In this document: one piece after another, positions 34,303 through 47,403 of the stretch
Layout of the letters: the number at the start of each line of letters is the position of its first letter
How positions within the stretch are numbered: position 1 is the stretch's first letter
DNA from: Dermanyssus gallinae
Lineage: Eukaryota; Arthropoda; Arachnida; Mesostigmata; Dermanyssidae
Direction: 5' to 3'
Length of the DNA stretch: 64,000 nt
NCBI GenBank assembly: GCA_003439945.1
Contig: QVRM01005467.1
Location: 604,501 to 668,500 of the forward strand
Made by a program: the position numbers and the translations under genes
Notes under the pieces: generated by a model
Seen by the model: the letters and a program-made list of their open reading frames with translations, nothing else
What the model was told of the DNA's origin: nothing
Database searches by the model: none

Positions 34303-35868
34303 ATATGTCAGGTTGTGTTTTCACGCCGCTGCCCCGCTAGTTACGCAAATCAAGTAGTCTACCGAAATGCTAACTTGGCATACGATATTGTTCTTGTGTA
34401 CAGGTTATTATTATTATCATTATTATTATTATTGTCGTCGTTCGTTGTTATTGTTGCCGTTTATTGTTGTAGATTTGAAATGACCATTATCAATTTTGGC
34501 TGCATTAAAGCTACGGCGCTTTGAATCGGAAGCCAATGTCATTTTTCATGGTGAAACACTATCGAACTTTAGAAAGCGGCATTGTATTGTCACCAGCATT
34601 GTCGACTCGGCAATGACTCGTTCAGAGCGTCTCTCCCTCCCACACAAAATCTTGCATGAGGAACAACCTGCTAAAGATAGGCTGTATGCATCTAAGTATA
34701 CGTCCCGTATCTCGCAACATTATGCGCAAGAGACTTTGCACTCTTCTCCAAAAGAGATATGACTAATAACGTCAGAATTACTGAGACATAACCTTGTTCT
34801 GATTTCTCTGCCCGGCCGCCAAAAACTTGTCCATTCCTAACTCCTCCTCGGTAAGTTACCTTGCTCTGACATTCCTTGTATTGTAGTCCTTATATTATGT
34901 ACTAAATTGTGCTGACGTCATACCTAAACACTTATTTAGACATTGCAGAAAATTGAATGCGTTTTAAGTATCACTCTCTAACGGCATAACATCATTTGTA
35001 CACGAAACTTCCTTTTGGCATGCTACCCCTACTTTGGGCGTCAATCTGTTAGACCCTGAGCTTCGTTTTTGGGCGTTGTCTTAAGGTCTTGCAGTTTTTT
35101 TTAATGCAACGGTCTTTTCCGAATGGTGAATTAATTTAAATTCAGTAATTCTAAATTGAGCTTAAAATTTCCATAACTAAACATTTTCAACAATTTTGTA
35201 AAAAAATTGTATTAATTAAAAGCATTTTAATTGTTAATTTTTTTTTGGCTTCTAGGTCCAAGAATATTTGGCGGGTGACTAAAGCAGTCTCTAGGAGTTC
35301 CCAAGAGACGACCATTTGTTAAGCAAGCTGTACAACAACCTGTAAGGTACGGTGACACAGGGGCGTATAGTTGATATAAACATTCCGGAGGAAATTCAGA
35401 GAAACGGTAAAGATACAATGGCGAAAATAATACGGGTCATTATTACAATCACACGACATGGCAGAAATTCGCCGTGTTCCGAAATTTGCCACAACAATTC
35501 TAAGCAAATGTCTCCATAATGAGTCAACCGCAGCATTAATCAGAACATGCTGTAATTGTAAAATTGACCTTGACTATAGCGTTTCTATGTATTATACTTG
35601 CAGGAATTCCCCCTCACAATGTCTACATGTTAGGCGTCTGCTTCTATCTTTTTTACACTCAATACTCCTACATACAAACACACATGACCTATTTAAGACC
35701 CGACTTAAAAGAAGACTAGTAGGTTTAGGAGGATTTTTGATTGTATTATATTGGTGTGGCATTATCATTATTAGTAACGTTTGTACCTTAAGCTTGTTTG
35801 TACAAATATGCCTTAAATGCCGTAAATAAACGACTATTATGTTGTACTAAAACTTTTTAACTATTGCT

Positions 35869-35934
<66 letters not shown>

Positions 35935-36659
35935 CTTAACAAAAGACTTAAAAGTACGAAAATGGCTTATTGAAAAAATCGAAAGAGACAGACGAAGTCA
36001 AATCGTACACTGGTATAGGCATATTGCAATCTTCGCCCTTCTTATTTTCATGGTAGGTATGATCAAGACAAAATATACGGGACAAAATAGGCGCTGCTTT
36101 TTACAAACAACCCTATATGGATCTGAACGGCAGACTGAGACTTTCCCGATACTAACCTCAGTGTATTTAATTTCTCTAGCAACTGTCTTCTCGAAATTAG
36201 AGCAACCAGCAATTCGCGAGAACTTCGGCACCATTCGTTCACATAAGTCGCATCGAAAGATAACCTTATGCTCTTCTCGATACTCTCTTCCGCTTTGTTA
36301 CTTGTTGGGAAAAGGAGGGGGGGGGGTCGCAGTACTGTCTGCTTTACCCTCAATATCTTAGCCTGTTTCCAGGCGGCCTTCCTTCGAAGTACTTTTTTAG
36401 GGGGTTTAGGGCTTAGAATACATTTGCGTACGACTTAGTAAAGACATAAGGGGATTGGCTATCCCCATAACATGCTCAAGCTTAAACAGTGTGGGACTGA
36501 GCCACCAAACAGCAAATCTCACCGGCAAGCCTTAGCGCTAGGCAAGAGTCGAGCCGCAGGCTTGAGGCAATACCCATTACAACCCTACATATATGCATGA
36601 CAGTGCCTACATATATGTATCCCCCTTAAGATGACCCTCCGGCCTGCAAAATCCTTAAC
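34303..36659. other. Intergenic, no supported gene
   Basis: An ATT/TTG tract lies at about 34405-34470 and a (TA)n run at 35872-35931. The frames 35458-35829 and 35864-36361 have no recognisable domain, and the second starts in the TA repeat. A G-run is at 36318-36326. Confidence 0.45.
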
Positions 36660-38252
36660 AAAGAAGAATAACTACGCACAGGCGGCGGGCAAGCCTCGGA
36701 AGCTTCCATTCGTTATGTCCTGCATGTCGAGTCGCGTGTTGTAAGCGACTCTCTTACGCTTTCCGCATTCTTCTTCTTCAGGTTTCTTCCTTTGCTTTCA
36801 TAATACGCTAAATAGGCTTTGCAGCCGCGCCAAATTTTTGACCGACGTGAGCATGTGTGCGACTGACTCTATCATAGTCTCTTTTCAGGGCATGCCTTGT
36901 CTGCTCTCGGCCCATGCGGCGAATCTCAGGACCGTATGTTCCGGAAAATCCACCTAGTCGCAGTACAGACATTGAGTTAAGTCAACCTTTTTTATCCGGT
37001 TTAGATACACCTGGAAATCAACATGACCCGTGGAAACCTAGATCAGGTGGTAAGTGAGACGACCCAGGGCACTGTCTCTGCCAGCACGAGCGAGACCGCC
37101 GTACTGATGGTGCGAAACCCCTGAATCATACGAAGGCGCCAATTCTCTGAACCTTTTTCAGGAGCTATGTCGTAGCTTCCGTATCCATTGTATCCACACC
37201 CGAACTGGCAAGCCAAAGAGGAAGATAGACTCAGACACGAACATCAGTAGTCTCCGTTGGCTGTCTCTGGGGCAACAGGCAGGCAATGTCATTAGCCACC
37301 TTTTGCTCCTTCGCGTCTGCTATCCTGACATGAGTTGTTCCCCGTAGTCTCCAGTCCAGATATATACCCAGGTATCTTGCCGTATCTTTTAGCTCAATGT
37401 TTTTGTCGGGCCGCGTAAGTTTTAAAAGGCCGCATTCCTGTTTCGTGATCAGTAAGATCGCCTTACTCTTCTGAAACAGGCGAAGAAACTTCTTACTCTT
37501 CGCCTTACTTCAGCGAGTCTTAGGCCGGCACCTCTTATCCATCTATCGATATCCGCCAGCGCAATATTAGCGTATGTATTCCGGCTCCATCTTATTGTGA
37601 CTCTAAGAGTCACAGCAAGATCATTCGCGTAGGCGAGTAATTCCTCTCCCGGTAGAAGGTGCTGTATGTTTAGGATGTCATCGCGGTCCAATGATTGAAC
37701 CCTGCGGCACTCCGGCAGTCATCTCCATCTTGGTGCGTCCGTTTTCGACCGTCCTTTTGTTCAGGTAGTCGGAAACTAACCGCACCAGATACGGTGGGGC
37801 GCTCTTCCGCACCAGATACGGTGGAGCGTTCTTTCGCACCAAATACGGTGGGGCGTTATTCGGCACTAAATACGGTGGGGCGTTCTTTCACACCAGATAC
37901 GACATGGGATTTTTCCGCTTTTTACGGGATACTGTTAAACGAATTTTTTACAACTAGTGACACAACCAGGAACAAATCAGTAGCCTTCCAGGTTGACTCC
38001 TTAAGAAGTTCGGCCTTTGCCACTACTTTATGAATGGCCGACAGCACAGACCTATGCTTTCGGAACCCAAACTGCGTCGCTAATAACAGTCCGTGCTCCT
38101 CGGCAAACGTTCTCAGTCGATCCTCCATGATGGCCTCGGCTCCTTCGGCTAAAGTGCTTAACAAGCAGATTGGGCGGTACGACCCGTTGCCCTTGGGCAG
38201 AAGTACAAGCTCGGCGGCCCCCCTTCAAAGCACTAACCGGACCCAACGTTGC
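36660..38252 (-). pseudogene. R1/LOA-like non-LTR retrotransposon relic
   Basis: Minus-strand segments in order: LSTLAEGAEAIMEDRL and LLATQFGFRKHRSVLSAIHK (fingers), LVVSLVVKNSFNSIP (a degraded first catalytic block, Asp replaced), PYLVRLVSDYLNKRTVENGR, MTAGVPQGSIIGP, and LLAYANDLAVTL, where the second Asp of YADD is Asn. The C-terminus, near 37020-36750, reads FQVYLNRIKKVDLTQCLYCD, FPEHTVLRFAAWAESRQGM and AHMLTSVKNLARLQ. This Cys/His end is typical of R1-group elements. Stops and frameshifts are frequent. A 27-bp in-frame minisatellite lies inside the RT. Confidence 0.85.
37782..37901 (-). repeat. 27-bp tandem repeat inside the RT relic
   Basis: Four consecutive 27-bp units (37782-37808, 37809-37835, 37836-37862, 37863-37889) and a 12-bp partial unit. 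On the minus strand each encodes nine residues of the form APPYLVRKx, which includes the native PYLVR of the reverse transcriptase. The units differ at a few positions. Confidence 0.95.
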
Positions 38253-38536
38253 TAAGCTTCAGTGATCGGACGAGAACCGGCGGCGTGTTCAAGGTAGCAT
38301 GGCCGACGGATCATAGACAGCTCAGACACAACCAAATATTATTGCACAGGCGCTCCAGTAATAAAACTTCCACGTGAATGTATCACTACTACTATTACAG
38401 CAGCTGGCGTCCAGTGCTTTGGACTTTGGCGAGGCCGGAGGAGACGTCGAACGGAGAGTTGAGGGGATTGGAGGCGACTGGAGGAGAGAACTGTACCGTT
38501 GTGTGTTGTTGCCGGAATTGGTTTGTCTAGTCCGCC

Positions 38537-38567
<31 letters not shown>

Positions 38568-39589
38568 TTATATATATCTATGTGTGTGCATGTATGTGTT
38601 TGGTATTCAGTGTCCGTAGAAATTGTAGGGGTTGTTGCGTTGTACGTGTACGTACACACGTGTGCCGGCGTACGGCGTTCACAAACACAGACTGGCACAG
38701 TGATGTCTGCCATTACAGAACGCCACGCACGCCGGCAGAATTCGGGCCTCGCTTGGCCTTCGCGTGCGTTTTAGCCTTACGCATGCCCCTGATTGGCGTT
38801 GTCGACGTCATCAATGGTCATCATGGGCATTATCATCATCATCATCATCATCATCGGAGTTACCATTACGTCCATCCTTCATCCTGCTGTCAACACGGTC
38901 ATCATGCGGTGCGGAAATGTCCGTGGCCTTCATAGGCCCAGCCCTCGCCGCAGTCGGTTCCCCCTCGGCGGTAACCGGCGGTGCTGTGCTACCACCCTTC
39001 AGACACACGGTCAGCACGGACCACGAGAGAAAAGGAAGAAGAAGAATATTAATTAGCCAAAACAAGAAGAAGAAGAAGAAGAAGAAAAGTGCAATTTTAT
39101 GGAATTATCTTTTTTTTTACTATTGCTATATACTAATTTATTGCACACCACCCGCACTACCAGCATTACTACGCCCATTACCTACCTCTCTAAGTAGGGC
39201 CACTTATTTTATCCCATTATCTCGTGCCACCTAACAGCGGACGGGAAATCCATATATAATTAAATAAAGAGGAGAGAAATAAGGACATTTAATTAGTTCG
39301 ATAGATACATAGATAGATAGAACGAAGTGTGTATTGACGAATGCAAAGATGGCCAAATGTATTGATGTACCCTTTGATGAGTCGATTACTAGACGATGGA
39401 CTACTTGGAGAGCGGATGAATGCAGGGACAGACAAAGTGCACGTATGCCTTAATGTTATGATTGGGGGGCGGGGGAGGGTTCATGGGCTGATGGATGCGC
39501 TGAGGAATTGATGATTGATGACAGCTGAATAGCAGCACCTAAGAACCCGAGCAGGAGAGAAACGAATCCATGTCTATCAAAGACGATGA
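38253..39589. other. Intergenic, simple repeats only
   Basis: (TA)n with interruptions at about 38538-38577, (CAT)n at 38833-38855 and (GAA)n at 39065-39088. The frames crossing these are not genes. Confidence 0.6.
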
Positions 39590-42291
39590 TCGCAATTCCA
39601 GCCACCACAACAACGACAACAACAACAACACAAGCAGTAGTAGCGCCAAATTAAGACGACTCCCGACGACCTCCTTATGGAGTGTCTTGACCTTCTTCGC
39701 GTCGTTGTCGTTCTTATTGGTATTCGTGTTATTGATGTTGCTGTTCGTATTGTTGTCGCTGTTCCTGTTTGTGTTGTTATTAATGTTGCGGGCGTTGTTG
39801 TTGTTCGATGTGTTGTTGGGTTTCGTATTGCTCATGTTTTTGTTGTTGTGCTTGATATTCGTGTGGTTGTCGTCGGTGTTGTTGTTGGAGTAGTAGTAGT
39901 TATTGTTGTTGTTGTTCTGGTTGTTATGATTGTTCTGGTTGTTAATCGTGTGGTTGTCGTCGGTGTTGTTGTTGTGGTTGTTATTCGTGTGATTGTCGTC
40001 AGTGGTGTTTTTGTTGTTGTTGTTGTTACCACCGCCACAAATCCGAGGTCTGTTGTTGCTGCCTCTGCTGCTGCTGCTGCTCTTGCTGACAGATTGATCG
40101 ATCAACTATCACTGATTGACGTATGACCGGGCTACCAGGGCCAACCAGGGCCGACACAAAACAAGCGACAACCAGCCAGGGGCTGACTAAGCAATGGCTA
40201 ATGCGATCATTCGATCAACAATGATGACGACGACGACGATGGTGATGATGATGGTGCTCGTGATAATGACCTCGACGATGATGATGATGATGGCGATGAT
40301 GGCGATGATGATGATGTGGTTCGTCATCAGATTGAACGTCATCCGTCGGAGCGGCGTTCGTGGCTCTATCGTCCTTCCCGACCAACCGCCCGCCCGGCCG
40401 CCCGCAGTCAGTCCGTTGTTGTTGTTGCTTCGTCTGTCCGCCCCTCCGTCTCTGTATGTTCGCCTCCCTCACCCCCCCCCCAACCACTCCTGCCGTCCCC
40501 TCCTCCTCCTCCTCTTCGCCGCCGCTCCCCCCCCCCCCCCCCCCGCCTACCGCGACGCCCCCTTTGGCCATTGACGATTGAGTAGCCATTTGAGACGGCC
40601 TCGCTCTGAAAGAGATCAGCGGGGCAGCCGCGGTGCGGTGGCAACGCAGCAGCAGCAGTCGCCGTCACTGCTGCATTGTTGTTGCCGCTCGGAGTGATGT
40701 CGATCTGGTTGTTGTTGTTTGCGTCGTTGCTATTGTTGCTGTTGTTGTTGTTGTTGTCGTCGATGTCGTTGCTGCTGTTGCTGTTGTTGTTGCTGCAGTT
40801 GTTGTTTTCGTTGCAGCTGCTGCTGTTGTTGTTGTTGCCTTTCGTGTTCCTCTTATTGCTGTCGCTGCCGTCACTGTACTACTGTAGCTATCTGCCTGTT
40901 GAATGACTCACTGGCTGGCTAGCTGGATAACTGACTAGAGAACTAGATAGCGACGACAACAACAACAATAACCACAAAAACAACAACAACAAAAACAGCC
41001 ACCTCATCAATAACAGCAACAACAGCACCCACATCATAAACAACATCAACAACAACAACACCCACATAATCAGCAACAACAACAACAACAACAATAACAA
41101 CCAAATCATCAACAACAGCTGCTGCTGCAGAGGCAACAGCAGCAGCGAGGCGTTACATCACGCATCACACCACACCTCCTCCCTTTTGCCCGCTTGGTTT
41201 GCCGCGTGCTTACCAGTGTACCGCGCCAACCAATGAAGCACCGAACTGAATGAACAAGCAGCCAATCGCCAGATCACGTTAACACACGTCAAGTAACATT
41301 AACGATCATGACGACGGCCAGAACTACACCAATAGCGACAACAACAACAGAAACGACGTTCAAACGACGCAACAACAATAAAAGCAAGCAGCAACAACAA
41401 CAACAGCAACAGATGAAACAACCACAACAACAATAAAAAAACGATTACATGAACAACAACAGCACTAAACATGAGCAACCTCAACAAAAATCAGCAACAC
41501 GACGATAACAGGGAGTCAGCAACACAAGGACGGTAACACCTGTGAAATCGAAGGCAACAACAATTGCAGACAACTGAACAACAAAAACAGTAACGGCGAC
41601 GTCGACCACAACAACAACAACAGCACTCCATCAAATATCCACATATCAAGCATAGCAAGAACAACAGTAGCGACGGTCACGTACAACAATAAAAATGATG
41701 ACACTACAACAACAACCACAACAACAATAACGGGAACAATGCCAGCAACCGCAAACAAGCAAGTATGCGTCTCGTAACAGCAGCTAAAAGTACAAGATAC
41801 TTTGGAACGTAATAGCAACAAGAGTTTCACCAAAGGACACTGCAATCGAGAATGTAACAACTATGTTACATTGTTCCACAGAAAGCTTTGATGGTTGCAA
41901 ATCACACACGAATAAACCATCCAGCAGTAGAATGCGTACTGCCAGGAGCAGCAGCAGCTGCAAGAAAAAAAAGACTATAACGAATAAGATAAGAGAGCCT
42001 GGTCAGGGTCAATTAAAAAAATCACCAGTTAGGTGATGATCGAGAAGTTTGGCGACTTCAAATACCTCCTGCCCGACGGCGCAATAAGGTGAATCCCAGA
42101 ACGGAGGCTCTAGTTCTCTCCCTCTGTCAAAAGGTTCGACCGCGAGCGTCTGTATTTAAAACGCGTTTAGTCGATCGGAACGGCATCCGCCCAAGTTAGT
42201 TCTGTTCTGACACAACACATGATAGGTTAAAGAGCAACTGGAAGCCCCTCTCGTTGAATATCGAACCATGTAGCAACAACAGCAACAACAG

Positions 42292-42322
<31 letters not shown>

Positions 42323-42330
42323 GCCAACCG
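39590..42330. repeat. Triplet-repeat domain, TTG then CAA
   Basis: Nearly continuous degenerate triplets: TTG-rich at 39700-40080, GAT/ATG-rich at 40200-40320, a C-run at 40526-40544, and TTG/CTG-rich at 40670-40880. It then switches strand to CAA-rich at 40955-41150, 41335-41470, 41555-41735 and 42265-42330. The long poly-Asn, poly-Leu, poly-Val and poly-Thr frames in this zone are all explained by the repeat. Confidence 0.9.
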
Positions 42331-42384
42331 CTTCTACTTCCTTATCTTCTTGTGTCGTGTGACAAATAGTAGCTAATGGAGGTA

Positions 42385-42575
42385 GTCGAGCCCTGTACCG
42401 TGGTGCATTCGCGTGCTTCTTACGACCGGAGGGGCCATATAGGTGCACGGGTTATCGAACCCATGCATCTATATGGCCCCGCCGTTGCACAATTTATTTG
42501 TGCAACGGTCCGTCTTACGAAGCAATGCAGAAGCAAATCCGTGGACGTTAAATGTTGGCTGCGAGTGAGCCTGAA
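42385..42575 (+). mobile_element. SINE family 1 copy with internal inverted duplication
   Basis: The head reads GTCGAGCCCTGTACCGTGGT, the middle carries the family's GACCGGAGG, and the end reads CCGCCGTTGCAC then GACGTTAAATGTTGGCTG. At the B box the expected sequence is replaced by a 50-bp palindrome (42431-42480). A poly(A) run lies at about 42571-42582. Confidence 0.85.
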
Positions 42576-43305
42576 AAAAAAAAGTTTTATCTAGTAGAGA
42601 TAGTGTCTACGGCTGTTACTCGAAAGGGCACGACCAGCCTCGAAAGGAGCCACGAGGCGGAACAGGCTCTGTGGCTGAAGCAAGCACCCCAGTCTGCCTG
42701 TTGCTTTAGAGGGAGTCGCAAACGAAGAAAAACACAGGGCTAAACAGATACAAGAAGAGGGCAGGATTGGCATAGCAGCGTCAATAAATAGACGTATCGC
42801 TTGCTTACTGTGTTGATTCATTAAGCACTAACCTAGCACATAACCACCGTGCATGACGGGGAAGCGGGACGTTGACTCACGAAGGTGCTAAAGCGGTTCT
42901 CTATGGATCAAATACGATACAATAGAATATAAGATATAGTTCAAGTTAAATCACCAGTAATTGGCAGTACAGTAACAGCGAATTTTATCGGTCCAGCGCA
43001 TCCACCACAGCTGTGGTTAACGAGCGCGTGTGCAGCTCAGGGCAGCACATGATAACGGTCAACATCACATGTTCCACCAAGTTTGCAAGCACAATATATT
43101 TTTTTTCAATTCAGACATGGTTTATTTATGAAACTACATACATTCACATGCTGAAGTTCTCGTTATGAAAAATGGTACAAGGGTTTGGGTATAAAAAGAG
43201 AAACATAACATAATAAAAACAGAAGTTAATGCCAATATCATATAGTTGGCGATACTGACACAAAAGGCAAAGGAGCACACTGAGCTATAACCTGATAGAC
43301 AATAT
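42576..43305. other. Intergenic, no gene seen
   Basis: No recognisable protein frame or repeat. Confidence 0.5.
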
Positions 43306-43361
43306 AACTCGAAATGACAACTAAAAATTGAAAAATTAAACCATCGCTTTAAGTAAATCCC

Positions 43362-43412
<51 letters not shown>

Positions 43413-43466
43413 CTCGAAATGACAACTAAAAACTGAAAAATTAGACCATCGCTCTAAGAAAATCCC

Positions 43467-43522
<56 letters not shown>
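43306..43522. repeat. Two 105-110-bp tandem units, each ending in (TA)n
   Basis: AACTCGAAATGACAACTAAA begins both 43306 and 43411. The 59-bp unique part differs at about five positions, and each unit ends in a (TA)n run (43364-43410 and 43469-43522). Confidence 0.95.
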
Positions 43523-43525
<3 letters not shown>

Positions 43526-44865
43526 ATTTAAATTCTTACAAGTTGGGCTAAGAAAGTAAGCGAGGACTCGGCGCGGCCGTTGTAGTTCGACGCGCTTCGG
43601 AAGCCGCAATTGCGTCCCAAGTTGTCGATTGGACCTCCCTGACGAAGAGCGACTTCAACCGAGCAACGCGCACTGCCTAACTGGCGGGCGAGCTGACCCG
43701 TGCGTGTCGTGTTTATATCGCCGAAATGATTTTCTTTAACCATTTCCTAGTCGCAATGAGCTGCGCCAGTGGCAACGCTCTGCGTCCGCACCCGCCGCAA
43801 ACCTCGCCTTGTTGTTGTTGTTGTTGGTGCTGTTGTTGTTGTTGTTATTGTTTTTGTTGTTGTTGTTGTTGTTGTTGTTGTCGGGCCTTACGCAAACGGC
43901 CATAGAACTAACTAATGGCATGGCGTCGTGTCGAAAGAATAAAGGAACTGGCGCGGGCGACTGGGGCAGTTGGAAGGTCTCGGCAAGGCCACACACGCGC
44001 CATGTCCATTTGTTTACTGTCAAGACAGTAGAGAAATGGTCTGGGTCTGCATATTACAAGAACCAGTATAAAGTATACAAGTCTTCGAGTACATGCCAAT
44101 TTTTTTTAGGAGTGACCTGAGTTGCAAGGCCATCTTTCTCAGGCTTCTGGTGCGCTTGATGGTAGGTTCGTTCCCGGGTGTGGGATCATCAATTTCTTGT
44201 GGTCGAATGTGTGCATATTTAACGCATTAGGAAAAAGGTGTCACACTTCGGTGGCACTGTACTTGGTCGTTTCACGCTGTCACAAAAAAAAAAAATTATA
44301 AAGCCCACATAAAGAGCCACTTTTGCCAAACAGAACTATAAAGCTCCACATAAAAGCGAAGAAGAACTGAAACCCGTCGATCTTGGAACACGTAGCGTGG
44401 AGTATCCTATATAGGCTAAATCCGGAGGTATATTATCTCTGGCACAAGTAATTCCTTAAGTAATTAAATGGTAAGTAAGTGGCCTAAGATGCGATTCCGG
44501 GGGTCGCGCACACCGAGAAGTGTCCGACCGTGACCGGTTGAAAATCGTTAAAAGCCTCCATAAGAATATATTATGTGTACCTAGCAATAGAAAGTCTTGT
44601 ATATTCCAGCTAAACGTCGGTGCCCTTTTGTGCGTCAGCAAAAGAGATAAGGTATGTCGCTTGTTTGCAAAACGTTGCAACACCAACTTCTTCTCGTCTA
44701 GTCTACGAAAAGGACAAGCCAATTTTGAGCTGCAAAGACTTGTCATCCGCGAAGCGTACGAAGCTGGCATGTATGTATATGAGGTCATACGTGTGCGCAC
44801 ATAGTCGAACTCTCAAACTCAAGTTAAGGCACCTAGGCCCTGGCATACGCGGCATATGTTTCCAC
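43523..44865. other. Intergenic, TTG tract, no gene
   Basis: (TTG)n at 43807-43885. A poly(A) run lies at 44285-44295. The frame pairs at 44456-44886 overlap on both strands without recognisable content. Confidence 0.5.
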
Positions 44866-44921
44866 CTATGTTCTCTCAAACAATGAGAAGCGTGTTTTTC
44901 TTATTGTTTGAGAGAGCATAG
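44866..44921. repeat. 19-bp hairpin, 18-nt loop
   Basis: Arm 44866-44884 pairs with 44903-44921 with a single mismatch, which is a G-U pair in a plus-strand transcript. The size and loop resemble a short miRNA precursor or a fold-back duplication. Confidence 0.8.
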
Positions 44922-46317
44922 TAGTGAAGCAGTGTCAATATCATATTTGGTTGTTTTATAATTAATTATTACAATTTTTACACGTGGCTTTATAATAGTT
45001 TGGAATTACTTAAGTTTACCTATTGTTATGAGGTTTGGCAGCCCTATTTCCAGTTAGTGCCGGAGCTACTCAATATATATATATATATATATCAAATTTA
45101 TTTGGCAGCCTTATTTAAACAAACACATTGCTGCAATAAAGGCAGCCTTATTTAGACAAACCATTGAAGCATGGAAAAATGTACTAAGGAAATTCCATTG
45201 TCGTGTCTCATTAAGGTTGCTCGAAATTCTATTGTGATAAGCCTACAATCGTATTATTACAAACTCATAAAATACATCAAACTTTTTTAGCATTTTTTAA
45301 AAGAATTTTAGAAGCGGTAACACCAACTCGTCAAAAACAAATTGTTAAGATAGATCGCGTAAATAGCATGTTTTCGTGGCGACTGGCCAGAGCACTAAAA
45401 TGTCAGCACACAAGTAAACTGACTGGTGTATGAATCAAGGTGACGGTTTGTAAAATGTAAATGTTGTAAATAATGTCCGCCCTTTATTTAAAAACAAAAT
45501 TTGACAAAATAAAGATGCATTTAAATTGAATGAAATTGAGATCAGTACATACTTGTGGAGATTCTTTTATGATTAATGTTCACCCATATACTCGTACATA
45601 TAATATGTCCACACGCTGGAAGCCGGCGCGGCTGCGGCAAGCCCCTCAGACATTGCGCTGGTTACCTATCCTCTTACTTATGGTGATAGTTGTGGGCAAT
45701 CAACGGGAATTTTATGGGAGAAAAGCGCCATTGAGGAAGAGTGATCGGGAGAGATAAAGACTGCGATAGAGAGAGAGGGAGAATCACAGGTGATGGAAAA
45801 ATCAAGAGATGGCCGTTCGAGGACTGCGCTCTGGCGTGCGTTTTGCAGCTGCCGGATCGGCATCTATCACGGGAAGATTTGGACGACGCTTGAGACTTGG
45901 CGTCGCCGGAGACAACAGCGTCTTTTTGTCTTAACCAAAACTTCACTAGTCCATTCAAAGGATCGCTCATATCGTCGTAGTCGATGGGTGTCGTCAGTGT
46001 GTCTGTCTGTATGTCTGTGTGGTGTAGCGTGTTTGGCAAAGTGGGGCATGGGCGCCCCCCGATTTAGCAGTCGTTCACGGCCGAGTGACTTAAGCTTCAC
46101 TCTGCGCAAGTTACAGCGCTAGCTGCCCCTGGACCGGCCGCGCTGCAGTCCCACAGCCCACGAAACTACGCCCCCCCCCCCCCCCCCTGCCACTGATTTA
46201 GATTTGCGAAGACGTAATAATAACATTATAGAACGAACTAACTGACTGGCCGTCGAAGTGATTTATCCATCCATCCGTCTATTTATCTGTCGATGTTATT
46301 TGCTATCTATTGGTCTG
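44922..46317. other. Intergenic, no supported gene
   Basis: A (TA)n run lies at 45073-45092 and a C-run at about 46171-46187. A direct repeat around (T)TATTTGGCAGCCTTATTTA-like words lies at 45098-45166. The frames at 45674-46122 overlap each other and are not recognisable. Confidence 0.45.
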
Positions 46318-46785
46318 TCAGCAGGCAGCAGGCCACTAGATAATGGCCTGCCTGCTGAGAGTTCGACGCGGTGTCTATGGGTTGTTGTTGTTGTTGTTGT
46401 TGGTATTAATATTGTTGTTGTTGTGATTGCTGTTGTCTTCTATACGCATGACAGGACAGATCCTACGACGACAACGGCAGCGCCTCATGTGAGTATCGGG
46501 GCTAAAGGATACGAGCAACGAGCAAGCCCACTGCCCCACGACCAGCATCGGTAACAACAGCAACACCAGCAGCAATAAATAGCCCCGAAGTAAACAAAGA
46601 GAGAGAGAGAGAACGCAAGCAAGCGAGTAAACCCCCGCAGCAGCAACAATAGCAACAAGCCAGCAGAAATGCAAAAGAGCCAAACAGAGCAACAAAAGCA
46701 GCACAAACAACAACAGCAACAACAACAACAATAATAACAACAACAGCAACAACAACAACAGATACCGCCATGCGGCAGTACCAGC
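46318..46785. repeat. Palindrome then TTG and CAA triplet tracts
   Basis: A 14-bp inverted repeat with a 3-nt asymmetry lies at 46318-46358. (TTG)n follows at 46378-46425, and CAA/CAG-rich sequence at about 46545-46765. The Leu/Cys-rich minus-strand frames here are repeat translations. Confidence 0.85.
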
Positions 46786-47278
46786 ATAAGGACGGCAGCA
46801 ACACACGACGGACCAACGGTGACGCCAACTACCCCCGGCAACAACACATCTTGTCTACAGTCCACACCTATCTATCTATGATCGGCATTCGCCGCGGCTG
46901 GACAACGCGGCACGTTACTAAAGTCCTTAGAACTTCAACCACCACTGCGGCGATCACCACCATAAATGCTGCTGTTGTTACTGCTAGAGTAACTGTGTTT
47001 TGTGTTTGTTTTTGGTTTGTTTAATTGAATAATTGTTAGAACCGTTTGCATCGAAACTAGATTCGAGGTTTTCTCACTCGTTGAAAATAGAGGACGTTAT
47101 TCTATGCGCTTTTTGTTTGATTATTGGCCTTTTCTAATGTTGGTCTTCGCCATTCCAGTTCGTTGTTATCTTTCCTTCTCAATATGCCTTCCACCAGCCT
47201 GATGCTCCACTCCCATTTGCACTCATCCTCGAGTATATCATGTCGCACATGACACACGTGGCGCCGGGAGTAGAATAG

Positions 47279-47403
<125 letters not shown>

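Noticed and set aside
35458..36361. Two adjacent plus-strand frames of 123 and 165 codons
   Set aside because: The second begins in a (TA)n run. Neither shows a domain or splice structure.
39539..40126. Long Asn-rich, Val-rich and Leu-rich frames on both strands
   Set aside because: All come from the degenerate TTG/CAA triplets.
40200..41150. CRISPR-like array from regularly repeated triplet blocks
   Set aside because: There are no unique spacers or fixed-length repeats, and the genome is eukaryotic.
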